Positions 40,139 through 48,996 of a stretch of 64,000 bases of DNA are shown here, piece after piece. The stretch spans positions 52,994 to 116,993 of the forward strand of contig DATANV010000016.1 in NCBI GenBank assembly GCA_036266075.1. The letters are read 5' to 3'. The stretch comes from VRUE01 sp036266075 (GTDB lineage Bacteria; Actinomycetota; Thermoleophilia; Solirubrobacterales; 70-9). The first letter of the stretch is position 1. Every line of letters begins with the position of its first letter. A program made the translations under genes and the position numbers. The notes beneath the pieces were generated by a model. It was given only the letters and a program-made list of their open reading frames with translations. It did not search any database and was not told where the DNA came from.

Positions 40139-41572
40139 GTGAGCAGCGACCGCCTCACGGGACTAGACACCTCGTTTCTCCACATGGAGCGAGCCGGTGC
40201 CCACATGCACGTCGCCTCGGTCAGCATCTTCGAGGGCTCGTCACCAAGCCACGACGAGTTCCGCGACCACATCGAGTCGCGCCTGCATCTTGTCCCCCGC
40301 TTCCGCCAGAAGCTGCGCTTCGTGCCCTTCGGGCAGGGGCGGCCGGTCTGGGTCGACGACCCGTTCCTCAACCTCGACTACCACGTCCGCCGCACGGCGC
40401 TGCCGGCGCCCGGCTCCGAGGAGCAGCTGCGCAACCTGGCGGCGCGGATCTTCTCCCAGCAGCTCGACCGCACCAAGCCGCTCTGGGAGCTGTGGCTGGT
40501 CGAGGGCCTCGACGACGACCGCTTCGCGATCGTCGGTAAGAGCCACCACGCGCTGGTCGACGGCATCTCCGGCGTCGACATCACGACCGTGCTGTTCGAC
40601 GTCGAAGCCGAGCCCGAGACGCGGCCGGTGCAGCCGCCGAAATGGGCGCCCCGTCCCGAACCGACCGACCTCGAGCTGCTCGGCGACGCCCTGCGCGAGC
40701 GGACGACGAGCCCGCGCGAGATCGTGCGCGGCGTGCGCGCCGCCCTGCGCGGCCCGCGTCAGGTTCTGCGCGGCCTCGGCGCCACCGGCAAGATGCTCGA
40801 GGCGGCGGCCAAAGCACCGTCGACCCCCTTCAACGTGGAGATCGGCCCGCACCGGCGCCTGGCCTTCGTCCGCGCCGACCTCGACGACTTCAAGCGCGTC
40901 AAGGATGCCCACGGCGGCACCGTCAACGACGTCGTCCTCTCGGTCGTCACCGGCGCGCTCGGTAACTACCTGCGCGCCCGCGGCCACGACACCGAGGACC
41001 TCGAGCTGCGGGCGATGGTGCCCGTCAGTGTGCGCGCCACCGAGGAGCGCGGCGCGCTTGGCAATCGCATCTCGGCGATGATGGCGCCACTGCCCGTCTG
41101 GTGCGAGGACCCGGTGCAGCGCCTGCACCTGATCTCGGAGACGATGGGCGATCTGAAGGGATCGGGCCAGGCGGTCGGCGCCGAGATCCTCACCCGGCTA
41201 ACCGACTTCGCGCCGACCACGATCGCCTCGCAGGCGGCCCGCCTGCAGCCCGCGCAACGCTTTTTCAACCTCGTCGTCACTAACGTGCCGGGCCCGCAGT
41301 TCCCGCTCTACGTCCTCGGCCGGCGGATGGAGTCGATCTTCCCGCTGGTGCCGCTCGCGCGCCGCCAGGCGCTCTGCGTCGGGATCATGTCCTACGACGG
41401 CCAGATCGACTTCGGCCTGGTCGGCGACCTCGATGCGATGGCTGATCTCGATAGCTTCGGCCTCGACCTCGAGGGCGCGGTGCGCGAAGCCGTTGCCACC
41501 GCGCCGCCGCGCGGGGAGGGTCAGCGGGAGATCGCGGCGCGGACGCGGAACGGCAAGCTGTCGGTCAAGTAG
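40139..41572 (+). CDS. Wax ester synthase / diacylglycerol acyltransferase
   Basis: 477-aa WS/DGAT-family enzyme, which esterifies fatty alcohols or diacylglycerol with acyl-CoA to make storage lipids. The active site HHALVDGISGVD is near residue 140, and the N-terminal LTGLDTSFLHMERAGAHMHV and C-terminal VVTNVPGPQFPLYVLGRRM regions are characteristic. GTG start at 40139, preceded by a nested repeat. Its last 52 nt overlap the convergent metalloprotease gene. Confidence 0.92.
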   Translation: MSSDRLTGLDTSFLHMERAGAHMHVASVSIFEGSSPSHDEFRDHIESRLHLVPRFRQKLRFVPFGQGRPVWVDDPFLNLDYHVRRTALPAPGSEEQLRNLAARIFSQQLDRTKPLWELWLVEGLDDDRFAIVGKSHHALVDGISGVDITTVLFDVEAEPETRPVQPPKWAPRPEPTDLELLGDALRERTTSPREIVRGVRAALRGPRQVLRGLGATGKMLEAAAKAPSTPFNVEIGPHRRLAFVRADLDDFKRVKDAHGGTVNDVVLSVVTGALGNYLRARGHDTEDLELRAMVPVSVRATEERGALGNRISAMMAPLPVWCEDPVQRLHLISETMGDLKGSGQAVGAEILTRLTDFAPTTIASQAARLQPAQRFFNLVVTNVPGPQFPLYVLGRRMESIFPLVPLARRQALCVGIMSYDGQIDFGLVGDLDAMADLDSFGLDLEGAVREAVATAPPRGEGQREIAARTRNGKLSVK

Positions 41573-42900
41573 TTCCAGTCAAGTCGCCGGGCGTCGAAGC
41601 CGCGGGCGCTGGTGTCGGCGTTGACGACCACGGCGGTGATCCGCCGGAAACGACGCGGATTGGGAAGGGTGACGCGTAGGCTGCCGCCCTGCGGCTTGAA
41701 GCTCAGCCGCGAGACCACTCGGCCATGCCGCTCGCTGCCGGTTCTGCCGACCAGCGCCAGACCGGCGTCGATTCCCTTGGGCGCCTGGACGTTAACGGTG
41801 ACCGCCCGGCCGTTGCCAGCGTGGACGTCGAGCAGCGTGAAGGTGGCGTGGTTCAGGTTGCGCTCGAGCGGCCGGCCGCCGCCGGGCAGGATGGCCTGGC
41901 GTGGCATGTCCGGGTAGTCGGGGCCCTCGCGGAACGCCGCGCCGGTCCGCCACTCGGCAACGTCGCGAGCGAAGCGGACGAAGTCCGCCTCGAAGCCGGG
42001 CCCGCCGGCTGCCTCGATCGCCGCGTCGTAGGCGGCTACCGAGAAGCCGCCGGGGCGGGTGTGGACCGCCTTCGACCAGGCCTGGCGCACGATGTCGGGG
42101 CCGTAATGGCGGGCCAGCCATTCGTTCCAGACCGCGGAGCCGTACTCGCGGATCGAGCTCGCGGTCAGGGGCGTGTCGTAGAGCTTGACCCAGCGCCGCA
42201 CGTAGCGGAGGTAGTCGTCGATCCCGTCGTAGACCCGATCCTCCATCCAGGCTGCGGTCGACTCGGCGAACCAGGCGTCCTGGTATGCGTCGTAGCCCAT
42301 CTGCAGGATGTGGTTGTACTCGTGGGCGAAGGTCACCTCGAGGATCTGCTGCGGGGCCGTGCCGGGGTACTGGGCGGTGCCGTAGTCGTTGTCGAGCACC
42401 AGGTAGCCGTGCAGCCGGCGCGGTAGTCGTCCGCCCTTCAGCTCCTGAGCGCGGTCGGGAGCCGCGTAGCCGAAGAGGATCTGGCCGAGGTCCTCGAGGT
42501 AGACATCGGTCTTCCCCTGCAGGCCGCCACGGCGGCCGTCGGAGCGCGGCGCGCGCCAGCCCAGCTCGCCGTTCTCCACCGCCCGCACGTGCGCTGCGAC
42601 CCGCAGCACCCGCTCGACGTAGTCGGGGGCGCCGTCGCCATCTGCGTCCGTCGCCGCCGGGGCGTCGATGCCCTCCGCGACCCAGTGCACGCAGAAGCCG
42701 GCGGCACAAAAGGGAGAGCCGGGCGCTTCGGGAACGGCGTAGGCGTGGCGGGCGGGGTCGGGGTGGTCGGTCGGGCGTGCGGCCGGCTGGCGGAAGACCC
42801 ACTGATCGCTGGCGCTGGCGACGGGTGGCAGGGCTGCGCCCGCGAGCAGCGCCAGCGCCACGAGCATGACACCGCTGGATCGCCGCCGCCGTGCCCGCAT
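41521..42900 (-). CDS. Secreted HEXXH metalloprotease
   Basis: 459-aa exported protein. Signal peptide SSGVMLVALALLAGAALPPV at the N-terminus. A Ca-loop-like segment DADGDGAPDYVERVL precedes the catalytic domain. The zinc site is TFAHEYNHILQMGY (HEXXH) with the third ligand probably the Glu of WFAESTAAWMEDRV 20 residues later, a gluzincin arrangement. The C-terminal 130 residues are beta-rich. It diverges from nadE and its 3' end overlaps the convergent WS/DGAT gene by 52 nt. Its substrates are unknown. Confidence 0.85.
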   Translation of the reverse strand: MRARRRRSSGVMLVALALLAGAALPPVASASDQWVFRQPAARPTDHPDPARHAYAVPEAPGSPFCAAGFCVHWVAEGIDAPAATDADGDGAPDYVERVLRVAAHVRAVENGELGWRAPRSDGRRGGLQGKTDVYLEDLGQILFGYAAPDRAQELKGGRLPRRLHGYLVLDNDYGTAQYPGTAPQQILEVTFAHEYNHILQMGYDAYQDAWFAESTAAWMEDRVYDGIDDYLRYVRRWVKLYDTPLTASSIREYGSAVWNEWLARHYGPDIVRQAWSKAVHTRPGGFSVAAYDAAIEAAGGPGFEADFVRFARDVAEWRTGAAFREGPDYPDMPRQAILPGGGRPLERNLNHATFTLLDVHAGNGRAVTVNVQAPKGIDAGLALVGRTGSERHGRVVSRLSFKPQGGSLRVTLPNPRRFRRITAVVVNADTSARGFDARRLDWNYLTDSLPFRVRAAISR

Positions 42901-42981
42901 GCGCGGCAATCTAGCGCTGGCCGAGGCGGCGACCGCGCGGCTCGAAGGCGATACTTCAGCGGTGACCTCGCCGAGGCAGCC

Positions 42982-44649
42982 TTGCGAGTAGCGCTCGCCC
43001 AGATCGATCCGACGGTCGGCGACGTCGACGGCAACGCGGCCAAGATCGCCGAATGGATCGCGCGCGCCGAGGCTGAAGGCGCCGAGCTGACGATCTTCCC
43101 CGAGCTGTGCGTGCCGGGCTACCCCGCCGAGGACCTCTACCTGAAGCGGCATTTCGTCGAGGCCAACCAGCGGGCGGTCGAGGAGCTGGCGCGTGGGATC
43201 GGCGGGAGCGCCGTCCTGGTCGGCTTCGCCGAGCCGGTCGCTGGCGGAGGCGACCATCGCCACGCCCACAACTCGCTGGCCCTGCTCGCCGACGGCGAGG
43301 TGCGCGCCGTCTACCGCAAGAACCGCCTCCCCAATTACGCCGTCTTCGACGAGCAGCGCTACTTCGTCCCCGGCTCGGAGCCGCTCAGCGTCGAGGTGGC
43401 AGGGATGCGGATCGGGCTGACCGTCTGCGAGGACCTCTGGCTGGAGGGCCCGCCGGCGTCGCTGGAGGCCAGCGAAGGCGCACAGCTGATCGCCAACCCG
43501 TCCGGCTCTCCGTACCACCGCGGCAAGGGACGCGAGCGGGAGGCGATGTTCGCCGCCCGGGCGCATGCCTACGGCACCCACCTCGCCTTCTGCAACCTGG
43601 TGGGCGGTCAAGACGAGCTGGTCTTCGACGGCCAGAGCTTCGTCGTCGCGCCCGGCGGCGAGGTGCTTGCCCGCGCCGCCCAGTTCGAGGAGGAGCTGCT
43701 GCTTTGCGAGATCCCCTCGCCCGCTCCAGAGCGCCTCGCCGAGCCGCTCCCCGACCTCGCCGAGGTCTACGCGGCCTTGGTCCTCGGCCTGCGTGACTAC
43801 GTCGGCAAGAACGGCTTCCGTCACGTCGGCCTGGCCCTCTCGGGGGGGATCGACTCGGCCCTGGTGGCGCTGCTCGCCGTCGACGCGCTCGGGCCGTCGA
43901 ATGTCAGCTGCGTGGTCATGCCGTCCCCCCACTCCAGCGATGAAACCCAGGACGACGCCCGAACTATCGCCGCCAACCTCGACGTCGAGGCGATCGAGAT
44001 CGCAATCGCGACGACGATGGAGGCCTACGAGGCGGCGCTCGGCGAGGCCTTCGCGGGCCGCGCCGGCGATGAGGAGGGCGGGCGGCTGCCGCGTGACCCG
44101 GCGCGGCCTTCCGAGCCAGACCTCGCCGCGGAGAACATCCAGGCGCGGATCCGCGGCAACCTGATGATGGCGCTCTCCAACAAGCACGGCTGGCTGGTCC
44201 TGACGACCGGCAACAAGAGCGAGATGTCGGTCGGATACGCGACGCTCTACGGCGACATGGCCGGCGGCTTCGCGGCGATCAAGGACGTGCCGAAGACGCT
44301 GGTCTACGAGCTGGTGCGCTACCGCAACGAGGCCGCCGGCCGCGAGCTGGTTCCCGCCTCTGTGATCGAGCGCGCACCCTCGGCCGAGCTGCGACCGGAT
44401 CAGCGCGACAGCGACTCGCTGCCGTCCTACGAGCTCCTCGACCGGGTGCTCGAGGCCTACGTCGAGCGCGATCTCGGCCGCGAAGAGATGATCGCCGAGG
44501 GGATGCCCGCAGGCGTGGTCGACGAGGTCGTACGAATGGTCGACCGCTCCGAGTACAAGCGGCGCCAGGCCGCCCCCGGCATCCGCATCACCCCCAAGGC
44601 CTTCGGCCGCGACCGCCGCCTCCCGATCACCAACCGCTTCGGCAACTAG
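42982..44649 (+). CDS. nadE: Glutamine-dependent NAD+ synthetase
   Basis: 555-aa two-domain enzyme that converts nicotinic acid adenine dinucleotide to NAD+ with glutamine as the nitrogen donor. The N-terminal nitrilase-like amidase has the Glu in FPELCVPGYP, Lys in YRKNRLPNY and Cys in LTVCEDLW. The C-terminal synthetase has the ATP loop LALSGGIDSALVAL near 290 and TGNKSEMSVGY. TTG at 42982 was chosen because GAGG lies 6 nt before and the protein then starts at the conserved ALAQ strand. Stop overlaps the convergent thioesterase (CTAG). Confidence 0.93.
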   Translation: MRVALAQIDPTVGDVDGNAAKIAEWIARAEAEGAELTIFPELCVPGYPAEDLYLKRHFVEANQRAVEELARGIGGSAVLVGFAEPVAGGGDHRHAHNSLALLADGEVRAVYRKNRLPNYAVFDEQRYFVPGSEPLSVEVAGMRIGLTVCEDLWLEGPPASLEASEGAQLIANPSGSPYHRGKGREREAMFAARAHAYGTHLAFCNLVGGQDELVFDGQSFVVAPGGEVLARAAQFEEELLLCEIPSPAPERLAEPLPDLAEVYAALVLGLRDYVGKNGFRHVGLALSGGIDSALVALLAVDALGPSNVSCVVMPSPHSSDETQDDARTIAANLDVEAIEIAIATTMEAYEAALGEAFAGRAGDEEGGRLPRDPARPSEPDLAAENIQARIRGNLMMALSNKHGWLVLTTGNKSEMSVGYATLYGDMAGGFAAIKDVPKTLVYELVRYRNEAAGRELVPASVIERAPSAELRPDQRDSDSLPSYELLDRVLEAYVERDLGREEMIAEGMPAGVVDEVVRMVDRSEYKRRQAAPGIRITPKAFGRDRRLPITNRFGN

Positions 44650-45062
44650 AGGCGTGATTGGCTTTTCGGTAGGGGGCGGACGGCGATCGTCATCTGGGCC
44701 AGGGCGCAGAGGCGCCCCTCGGCATCGAGGACTTCGGCGTCCCAGACCCAGGTGGTGCGGCCGCGGTGGCGGGCGCGGGCTTTGACTTCGGCATGGCCCG
44801 CGGTGACGGGGCGGATGAAGCTGACCGAGATCGACTGGCCCATCGCCGCCATCCCGTCACTGAGCACGGCTAGGGCGGTGGCCCGCGAGCAGACGCTCTC
44901 GACGAGCGAGGAGATGACGCCGCCGTGGAGCAGGCCGACCGGCTGGCGCAGCTCGTCGCGCATCTGGATCCGCACCCGCGCCTGCTCGGGGTCGTCGTCG
45001 AGCCACTCGGTGCCGATCAACGCGTCGAAGTGGGATCGCAGGCCCTTGGGGTCGTCCGCCAT
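44646..45062 (-). CDS. PaaI-type hotdog thioesterase
   Basis: 138-aa hotdog-fold acyl-CoA thioesterase. The LLHGGVISSLVESVCSRAT helix near residue 45 carries the conserved HGG and the catalytic acid region, followed by SISVSFIRPVTAGHAEVKA. The substrate is likely an aromatic or medium-chain acyl-CoA. It diverges from the sigma4-like membrane protein gene, and its stop overlaps nadE. Confidence 0.87.
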   Translation of the reverse strand: MADDPKGLRSHFDALIGTEWLDDDPEQARVRIQMRDELRQPVGLLHGGVISSLVESVCSRATALAVLSDGMAAMGQSISVSFIRPVTAGHAEVKARARHRGRTTWVWDAEVLDAEGRLCALAQMTIAVRPLPKSQSRL

Positions 45063-45110
45063 CGAGGCCTGACCCTACCCATGCCGGCCGTCCCGTAGGC
45101 TTCCCGGTCC

Positions 45111-45974
45111 GTGGGGCTGACCGACGACCAGAGGGCGATGCTGCGCCTGCTCGCGCAGAACGACGAGAGCTACGAGGACATCGCCGCCCTCAAGGGGGTC
45201 AGCGTCGAGCAGGTCAGGGCGGAAGTGAAGGCAGCGCTGGCCGCCGCCGCGGCCGAGCAGGAGCCGCAGCGCCCACAGACGACGGAGTCGCGGGCGGAGT
45301 TCCCCGAGAATCCATCCCCTCCCCCCGCCGAGAAACGGGTGGCCGCGGAGCCTCCAGCGCCGGCGGCGCCCCAGCCGCAGCGCCGGGCTGCCTCGCTCCC
45401 GCCGCAGCGCCGGCGCCTGCTGCTCTTCGCCGCTGGCGCGCTGGCGATCGTCGCCGTGGTCCTGATCCTGATCGCCGTGCTCGGCGAGGACTCCGGCGGC
45501 GGCGCGCCGACCACCGCGCAAGCGGGTGGCGAAGCGGCCGGCTCGGCCAACGCCAAGCTCACCCAGGCGAAACTGGAGCCGGTCGACGGCGGCGATGCCG
45601 AAGGACAGGCGGTCTTTGGTCGCCTGAAAAAGAAGATCATCCTGCTCGTCGAAGCCGTCGGCCTGGACCCGACGACGAAAGGCTCCAGCTACACGGTCTG
45701 GCTCTACAAGTCGCCGAAGCTGGCGCTGCGGATCGGCTCGGTCAAGGTCGGCAAGTCGGGTGGTCTGCGGGCGCCGTTCCAGCTGACGCCGGAAATCTTC
45801 GGCGGCGTGCTCGGCCGGGTCTTCAACCAGATCTACATCTCCCGCACCGACGATGCCGAATACGCCCGCGCGGTCGAAGTCGCCGAACAGCAGAAGAAGC
45901 TGCCGCCCTACAGCGGCGAAACCGTGCTGCGCGGCGAAGTCACCGGCCCGGTCATCAAGAAGCCTTCCGGCTGA
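45111..45974 (+). CDS. HTH-transmembrane-anti-sigma-like chimera
   Basis: 287-aa protein with three parts. Residues 1-45 look like a sigma-70 region 4/HTH: LTDDQRAMLRLLAQNDESYE and IAALKGVSVEQVRAEVKAAL. A proline-rich linker leads to one transmembrane helix (LLLFAAGALAIVAVVLILIA, about 104-123). The outside part contains an anti-sigma-K (RskA)-like domain with YTVWLYKSPKLALRIGSVKV. It may couple an extracytoplasmic signal to DNA binding or hold a sigma factor. GTG start; diverges from the thioesterase. Confidence 0.7.
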   Translation: MGLTDDQRAMLRLLAQNDESYEDIAALKGVSVEQVRAEVKAALAAAAAEQEPQRPQTTESRAEFPENPSPPPAEKRVAAEPPAPAAPQPQRRAASLPPQRRRLLLFAAGALAIVAVVLILIAVLGEDSGGGAPTTAQAGGEAAGSANAKLTQAKLEPVDGGDAEGQAVFGRLKKKIILLVEAVGLDPTTKGSSYTVWLYKSPKLALRIGSVKVGKSGGLRAPFQLTPEIFGGVLGRVFNQIYISRTDDAEYARAVEVAEQQKKLPPYSGETVLRGEVTGPVIKKPSG

Positions 45975-46062
45975 TCTGATCAAGCAGGCCAAGGGCGCAG
46001 GGAGCGTGGTGTGCTCTGCACGCGAGCGACCGAGGACGCCGGCATGCGCCGGCCAGATCAGC
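45970..46062. terminator. Inverted repeat between convergent genes
   Basis: GCTGATCTG (45970-45978) and CAGATCAGC (46054-46062), extendable by GGCC pairs, enclose the gap between the anti-sigma-like gene and the convergent oxidase. A bidirectional terminator is the simplest reading, although the loop is long. Confidence 0.4.
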
Positions 46063-47722
46063 TGGGGATCAGCTTGCCGGGATTCATGATCCCTGCTGGA
46101 TCCAGGCGCTCCTTGACGGCGCGGAGCATCTCGACGCCGGTCTCCCCCACCTCGGCTTGCATGTAGGGCAGGTGGTCGCGTCCTACCGCGTGGTGGTGGG
46201 TGATCGTGCCGCCGTGGGCGACGATCGCCTCTGAGGCAGCCCGCTTGACCGTCGCCCACTGCTCCAGCTCGGCGCCCTCGCGGGCGCGGGCGATGAAGGT
46301 GAAGTAGAGCGAAGCGCCGTCGGCATAAGCGTGCGAGATGTGGCTGAAGGCGAGGCCCGGCGTGCCCTGCCCGGCGAGCGAGTCGCGGATCGCCGCGGCG
46401 ACCGCAGCGTGCAACTCCTGCAGCCGGCTCCAGGTGTGCGAGGTCTCCAGCGTCTCGGCCAGCGTCCCCATGTCCATCAGCGTGTCGCGCAGGTAGGGCC
46501 CCTGGTAGCGGCCGTGCTCCCAGGAGCGCCCGGCACTTTGGCCGAGGTAGGCGCCGCCGCCGCGACGCAGCTCGCGCACGGCCAGGGCGCGGCGGCGTGC
46601 TACCGACTCCTCGTCGCCCTCGAAGCCGACCACGACGAGGCAGCCGCCGCGCCTGCGGCGCAGGCCGAGGTAGCCGTCGAACAGCGCTCCGCTGAGCCCT
46701 CGCGGGCCTGAGAGGGCCAGCGAGACCTCGGTCTCCTCCTCGTCGGAGACGCGGATCACGTCGGGCAGGCCGGGACCCTGCGCGAGGCTACGGACGATCT
46801 CGGCGCCGGCGGCGAAGCTCTCAACCATCCAGGCCTCGTAGCGGCGGACGCTCGGCGCCGGCCTAACCCGCACCGTTACCTCGGGGATGACGCCGAAGAC
46901 GCCCTCCGAGCCGAGTGCCAGCTCGCGCAGCGAGGGCCCGGCGGCGGTATGCGGCGTCTCCAGGGTGCGGAGCTCCCCGGTGGGGGCGATCAGCCGCAGC
47001 GCGGCGACGAGCTCGTCGAAGCAACCGTAACCACTCGATGCCTGGCCGGCCGAGCGAGTGGCCGCGAAGCCGCCGATCGTCGCGTACTCGAAGGACTGCG
47101 GGTAGTGGCCCAGAACGACCCCCCCTGCGTTCAGGGCCGTTTCCGCCTCCGGCCCCCGCAGGCCGGCGCCGAGCCGGGCGGTGAGCGAGCGGGGGTCGAC
47201 TTCGACGCCGCGCAGCCGCGAGAGGTCGAGGGCCACGAGCCGCGAGTGCGAGCCGCGCAGCGGCTCGACACCGCCAACCACGCTGGTGCCGCCGCCGTAG
47301 GGAACGACGGCGACCCCCTCCGCCGCGCAGACCTCGAGCACCCGCCGCACGGAATCCGCGTCGGCGGGCAGCAGCACGGCGTCGGGGGCGGCCTCGAGCC
47401 GCCCACCGCGCAGCCGCACCAGGTCCGCGTAGCCGCAGCCGGTTGCATGTCGCAATCGGTCCTCGGTCGAGTCGAACACGGCGTCCTCTCCCACGGCCTC
47501 GACCAGTGCCCGCGGCAGCGGCTCGGCGTCCGGGATCTGAAACTCCGCCAACGCCCCGTTGAGGTCGTATTTCTTTCCGGTATGCGGAAAGAAATACGTC
47601 CTCACGGCTGGGAGGGGGCCGATTCGCTCCTCCAACATTGCCCGCGCCTCGGCGTCGAGCTCCGGCTCAATCGAGGGATCGCCCCACCCCCACCACTTCG
47701 AGTCGCGTCGCGGGGTGCTCAT
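46058..47722 (-). CDS. FAD-linked oxidase, ADHAP synthase-like
   Basis: 554-aa flavoprotein of the VAO family, close to alkyldihydroxyacetonephosphate synthases. FAD-binding PP-loop region VVPYGGGTSVVGGVEPL near residue 145, SLTARLGAGLRGPEAE, IGGFAATRSAGQASSGYGCF near 220, and the C-terminal TITHHHAVGRDHLPYM and DPAGIMNPGKL. N-terminal KWWGWGDP is typical of the ADHAPS group. It might make ether lipids or oxidise a hydroxy acid. The ATG at 47722 is within an inverted repeat; an ATG at 47740 is possible. Confidence 0.85.
   Translation of the reverse strand: MSTPRRDSKWWGWGDPSIEPELDAEARAMLEERIGPLPAVRTYFFPHTGKKYDLNGALAEFQIPDAEPLPRALVEAVGEDAVFDSTEDRLRHATGCGYADLVRLRGGRLEAAPDAVLLPADADSVRRVLEVCAAEGVAVVPYGGGTSVVGGVEPLRGSHSRLVALDLSRLRGVEVDPRSLTARLGAGLRGPEAETALNAGGVVLGHYPQSFEYATIGGFAATRSAGQASSGYGCFDELVAALRLIAPTGELRTLETPHTAAGPSLRELALGSEGVFGVIPEVTVRVRPAPSVRRYEAWMVESFAAGAEIVRSLAQGPGLPDVIRVSDEEETEVSLALSGPRGLSGALFDGYLGLRRRRGGCLVVVGFEGDEESVARRRALAVRELRRGGGAYLGQSAGRSWEHGRYQGPYLRDTLMDMGTLAETLETSHTWSRLQELHAAVAAAIRDSLAGQGTPGLAFSHISHAYADGASLYFTFIARAREGAELEQWATVKRAASEAIVAHGGTITHHHAVGRDHLPYMQAEVGETGVEMLRAVKERLDPAGIMNPGKLIPS
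47566..47598. repeat. Perfect hairpin inside the oxidase gene
   Basis: 14-bp arms CGTATTTCTTTCCG and CGGAAAGAAATACG with a 5-nt loop, at codons about 42-52. The 12-mer CGGTATGCGGAA (47578-47589) is the reverse complement of TTCCGCATACCG at 47733-47744 upstream. Confidence 0.75.
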
Positions 47723-47758
47723 GTCGACTTTGTTCCGCATACCGACATCAAGTCGACA
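47722..47758. promoter_or_regulatory. Inverted repeat over the oxidase start codon
   Basis: 9-bp arms TGTCGACTT (47722-47730) and AAGTCGACA (47750-47758). The left arm begins at the ATG and its loop contains TTCCGCATACCG, complementary to the loop region of the hairpin at 47566-47598. It is a candidate operator or translation control element. Confidence 0.5.
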
Positions 47759-47764
47759 ACGGCC

Positions 47765-48229
47765 TCATCGGCTGCTGCCGGTCAGCGCTTGCTCGATCCC
47801 GTCGAGCGCCTCCTCGAGGATCTTGGCTTGACCGCTGCGCGCCATCGGCGAGCCGAGTCGCGAGGCGCCGCGCAGCTTCTGCTCGGAAGAGATGCTTACC
47901 TCGGTCGCCTCGTCGACGTCGCGCAGGGCGACCTCGACCTTCGCGCTACGCAGGTGGCGCTCGAAGGGCGTTCCCTCGAGCTGCTGCTCCCAGACCAAGT
48001 GCTCGCCCTCGGCGGCGCTGAGGCAACGGTAGTCGGCGCGCACGCCGCGCCCCTCCGCCGTTTGCAGGACCTTGGTCCACTGGCTGCGCTTGCCGCCGGG
48101 CTTAAGGTCGACGCTCTCCACGCGCGAGGTGCGCGGCCACCAGCGCGGCAGGCTGTAGGGGTCGGAGATCAGTGCCCAGACCTCCGCGCGCGAGGCCGCG
48201 ACCGTCCGTCGCCGAGTGACACGCGCCAA
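47765..48229 (-). CDS. SRPBCC/START-fold protein
   Basis: 154-aa polyketide cyclase/START-like protein, a hydrophobic-cavity fold. The N-terminus RTVAASRAEVWALISDPYSL is the usual domain start (PxxVWxxxxDP), followed by WWPRTSRVESVD and FERHLRSAKVEVAL strands and a C-terminal helix (GQAKILEEALDGIEQAL). Ligand unknown. It follows the ftsR-like gene by 8 nt and should be co-transcribed. Confidence 0.8.
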   Translation of the reverse strand: MARVTRRRTVAASRAEVWALISDPYSLPRWWPRTSRVESVDLKPGGKRSQWTKVLQTAEGRGVRADYRCLSAAEGEHLVWEQQLEGTPFERHLRSAKVEVALRDVDEATEVSISSEQKLRGASRLGSPMARSGQAKILEEALDGIEQALTGSSR

Positions 48230-48237
48230 GGCGGCCG

Positions 48238-48984
48238 TCAGTCGCCGGCCAGGCGACGTAGGTCGCGGACCAGTAGAAGGTGCTTGAGGTGGCTGACGGT
48301 CGCGGCCAGACTCTCCAGACTCTCCAGTGCCTCCTTGCGCCGTTCCGGGTTGCGCGAGCGCAGCGAGGGGCCGAGCAGCGCCTCCAGCAGGTTCGCCTCG
48401 CGGTCCGCGGAGGAGCGGAAGACGCGCAGGTTGCGCGCGCCGACGCCGACCCGCGAGAGCTCGTTGGCGGCACGCACGATCTCGCGGTCGGTCTCGTCGT
48501 AGACGGTCCGCCCGTCCCGTTTCTCGGGCTGGACGATGCCGAAGTTCTCGAGCTCGCCGATCAGCTCGGCGCGAGCGCCAGTCTCCTCGATGACCTCGTC
48601 CAGCGTCAGGTAGGCGCTGGAAGTGTTGACGAGGATTGCGCGCCGCACGGTACCGGCGCTCGGGCGCCGCTCACCCCCCCCGCCGCTGCCGAGGTCGACG
48701 TCGCCGCCGGCCGCCAGCTCCTGGCGGATCACCCGCAGCGGCAGGAACTCGTCGCGCTGCAGGCGCAGGATCGTCCGCAGTCGCTCGACGTCCGACTGGC
48801 TGTAGAGGCGGTAGCCGCCCGGCGTCCGCCGCGGCGTCAGCAGCTTCTGGTCCTCGAGGTAGCGGATCTTGGAGATCGAGATGTCGTCGAACTCGTTCTC
48901 GAGGATCTTGCAGACGGCGCCGATCGTCAGCGCCTTGCGGGGGCGCGAGTCGCGCTGCCGCGATTGCTGCTCGGAGACCGCCAT
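48238..48984 (-). CDS. ftsR: MerR-family regulator, FtsR-like
   Basis: 248-aa MerR-type regulator. The winged HTH spans residues 18-88 (ALTIGAVCKILENEF, KIRYLEDQKLLTPRRTPGGY, RLYSQSDVERLRTILRLQRD), then a linker and a helical C-terminal domain (LRVFRSSADREANLLEALLG). It is not of the metal-sensing type. Its position after the garA-like gene matches Rv1828/FtsR, a regulator of ftsZ in actinobacteria. Confidence 0.82.
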   Translation of the reverse strand: MAVSEQQSRQRDSRPRKALTIGAVCKILENEFDDISISKIRYLEDQKLLTPRRTPGGYRLYSQSDVERLRTILRLQRDEFLPLRVIRQELAAGGDVDLGSGGGGERRPSAGTVRRAILVNTSSAYLTLDEVIEETGARAELIGELENFGIVQPEKRDGRTVYDETDREIVRAANELSRVGVGARNLRVFRSSADREANLLEALLGPSLRSRNPERRKEALESLESLAATVSHLKHLLLVRDLRRLAGD

Positions 48985-48996
48985 CGCCCGTCCTCC

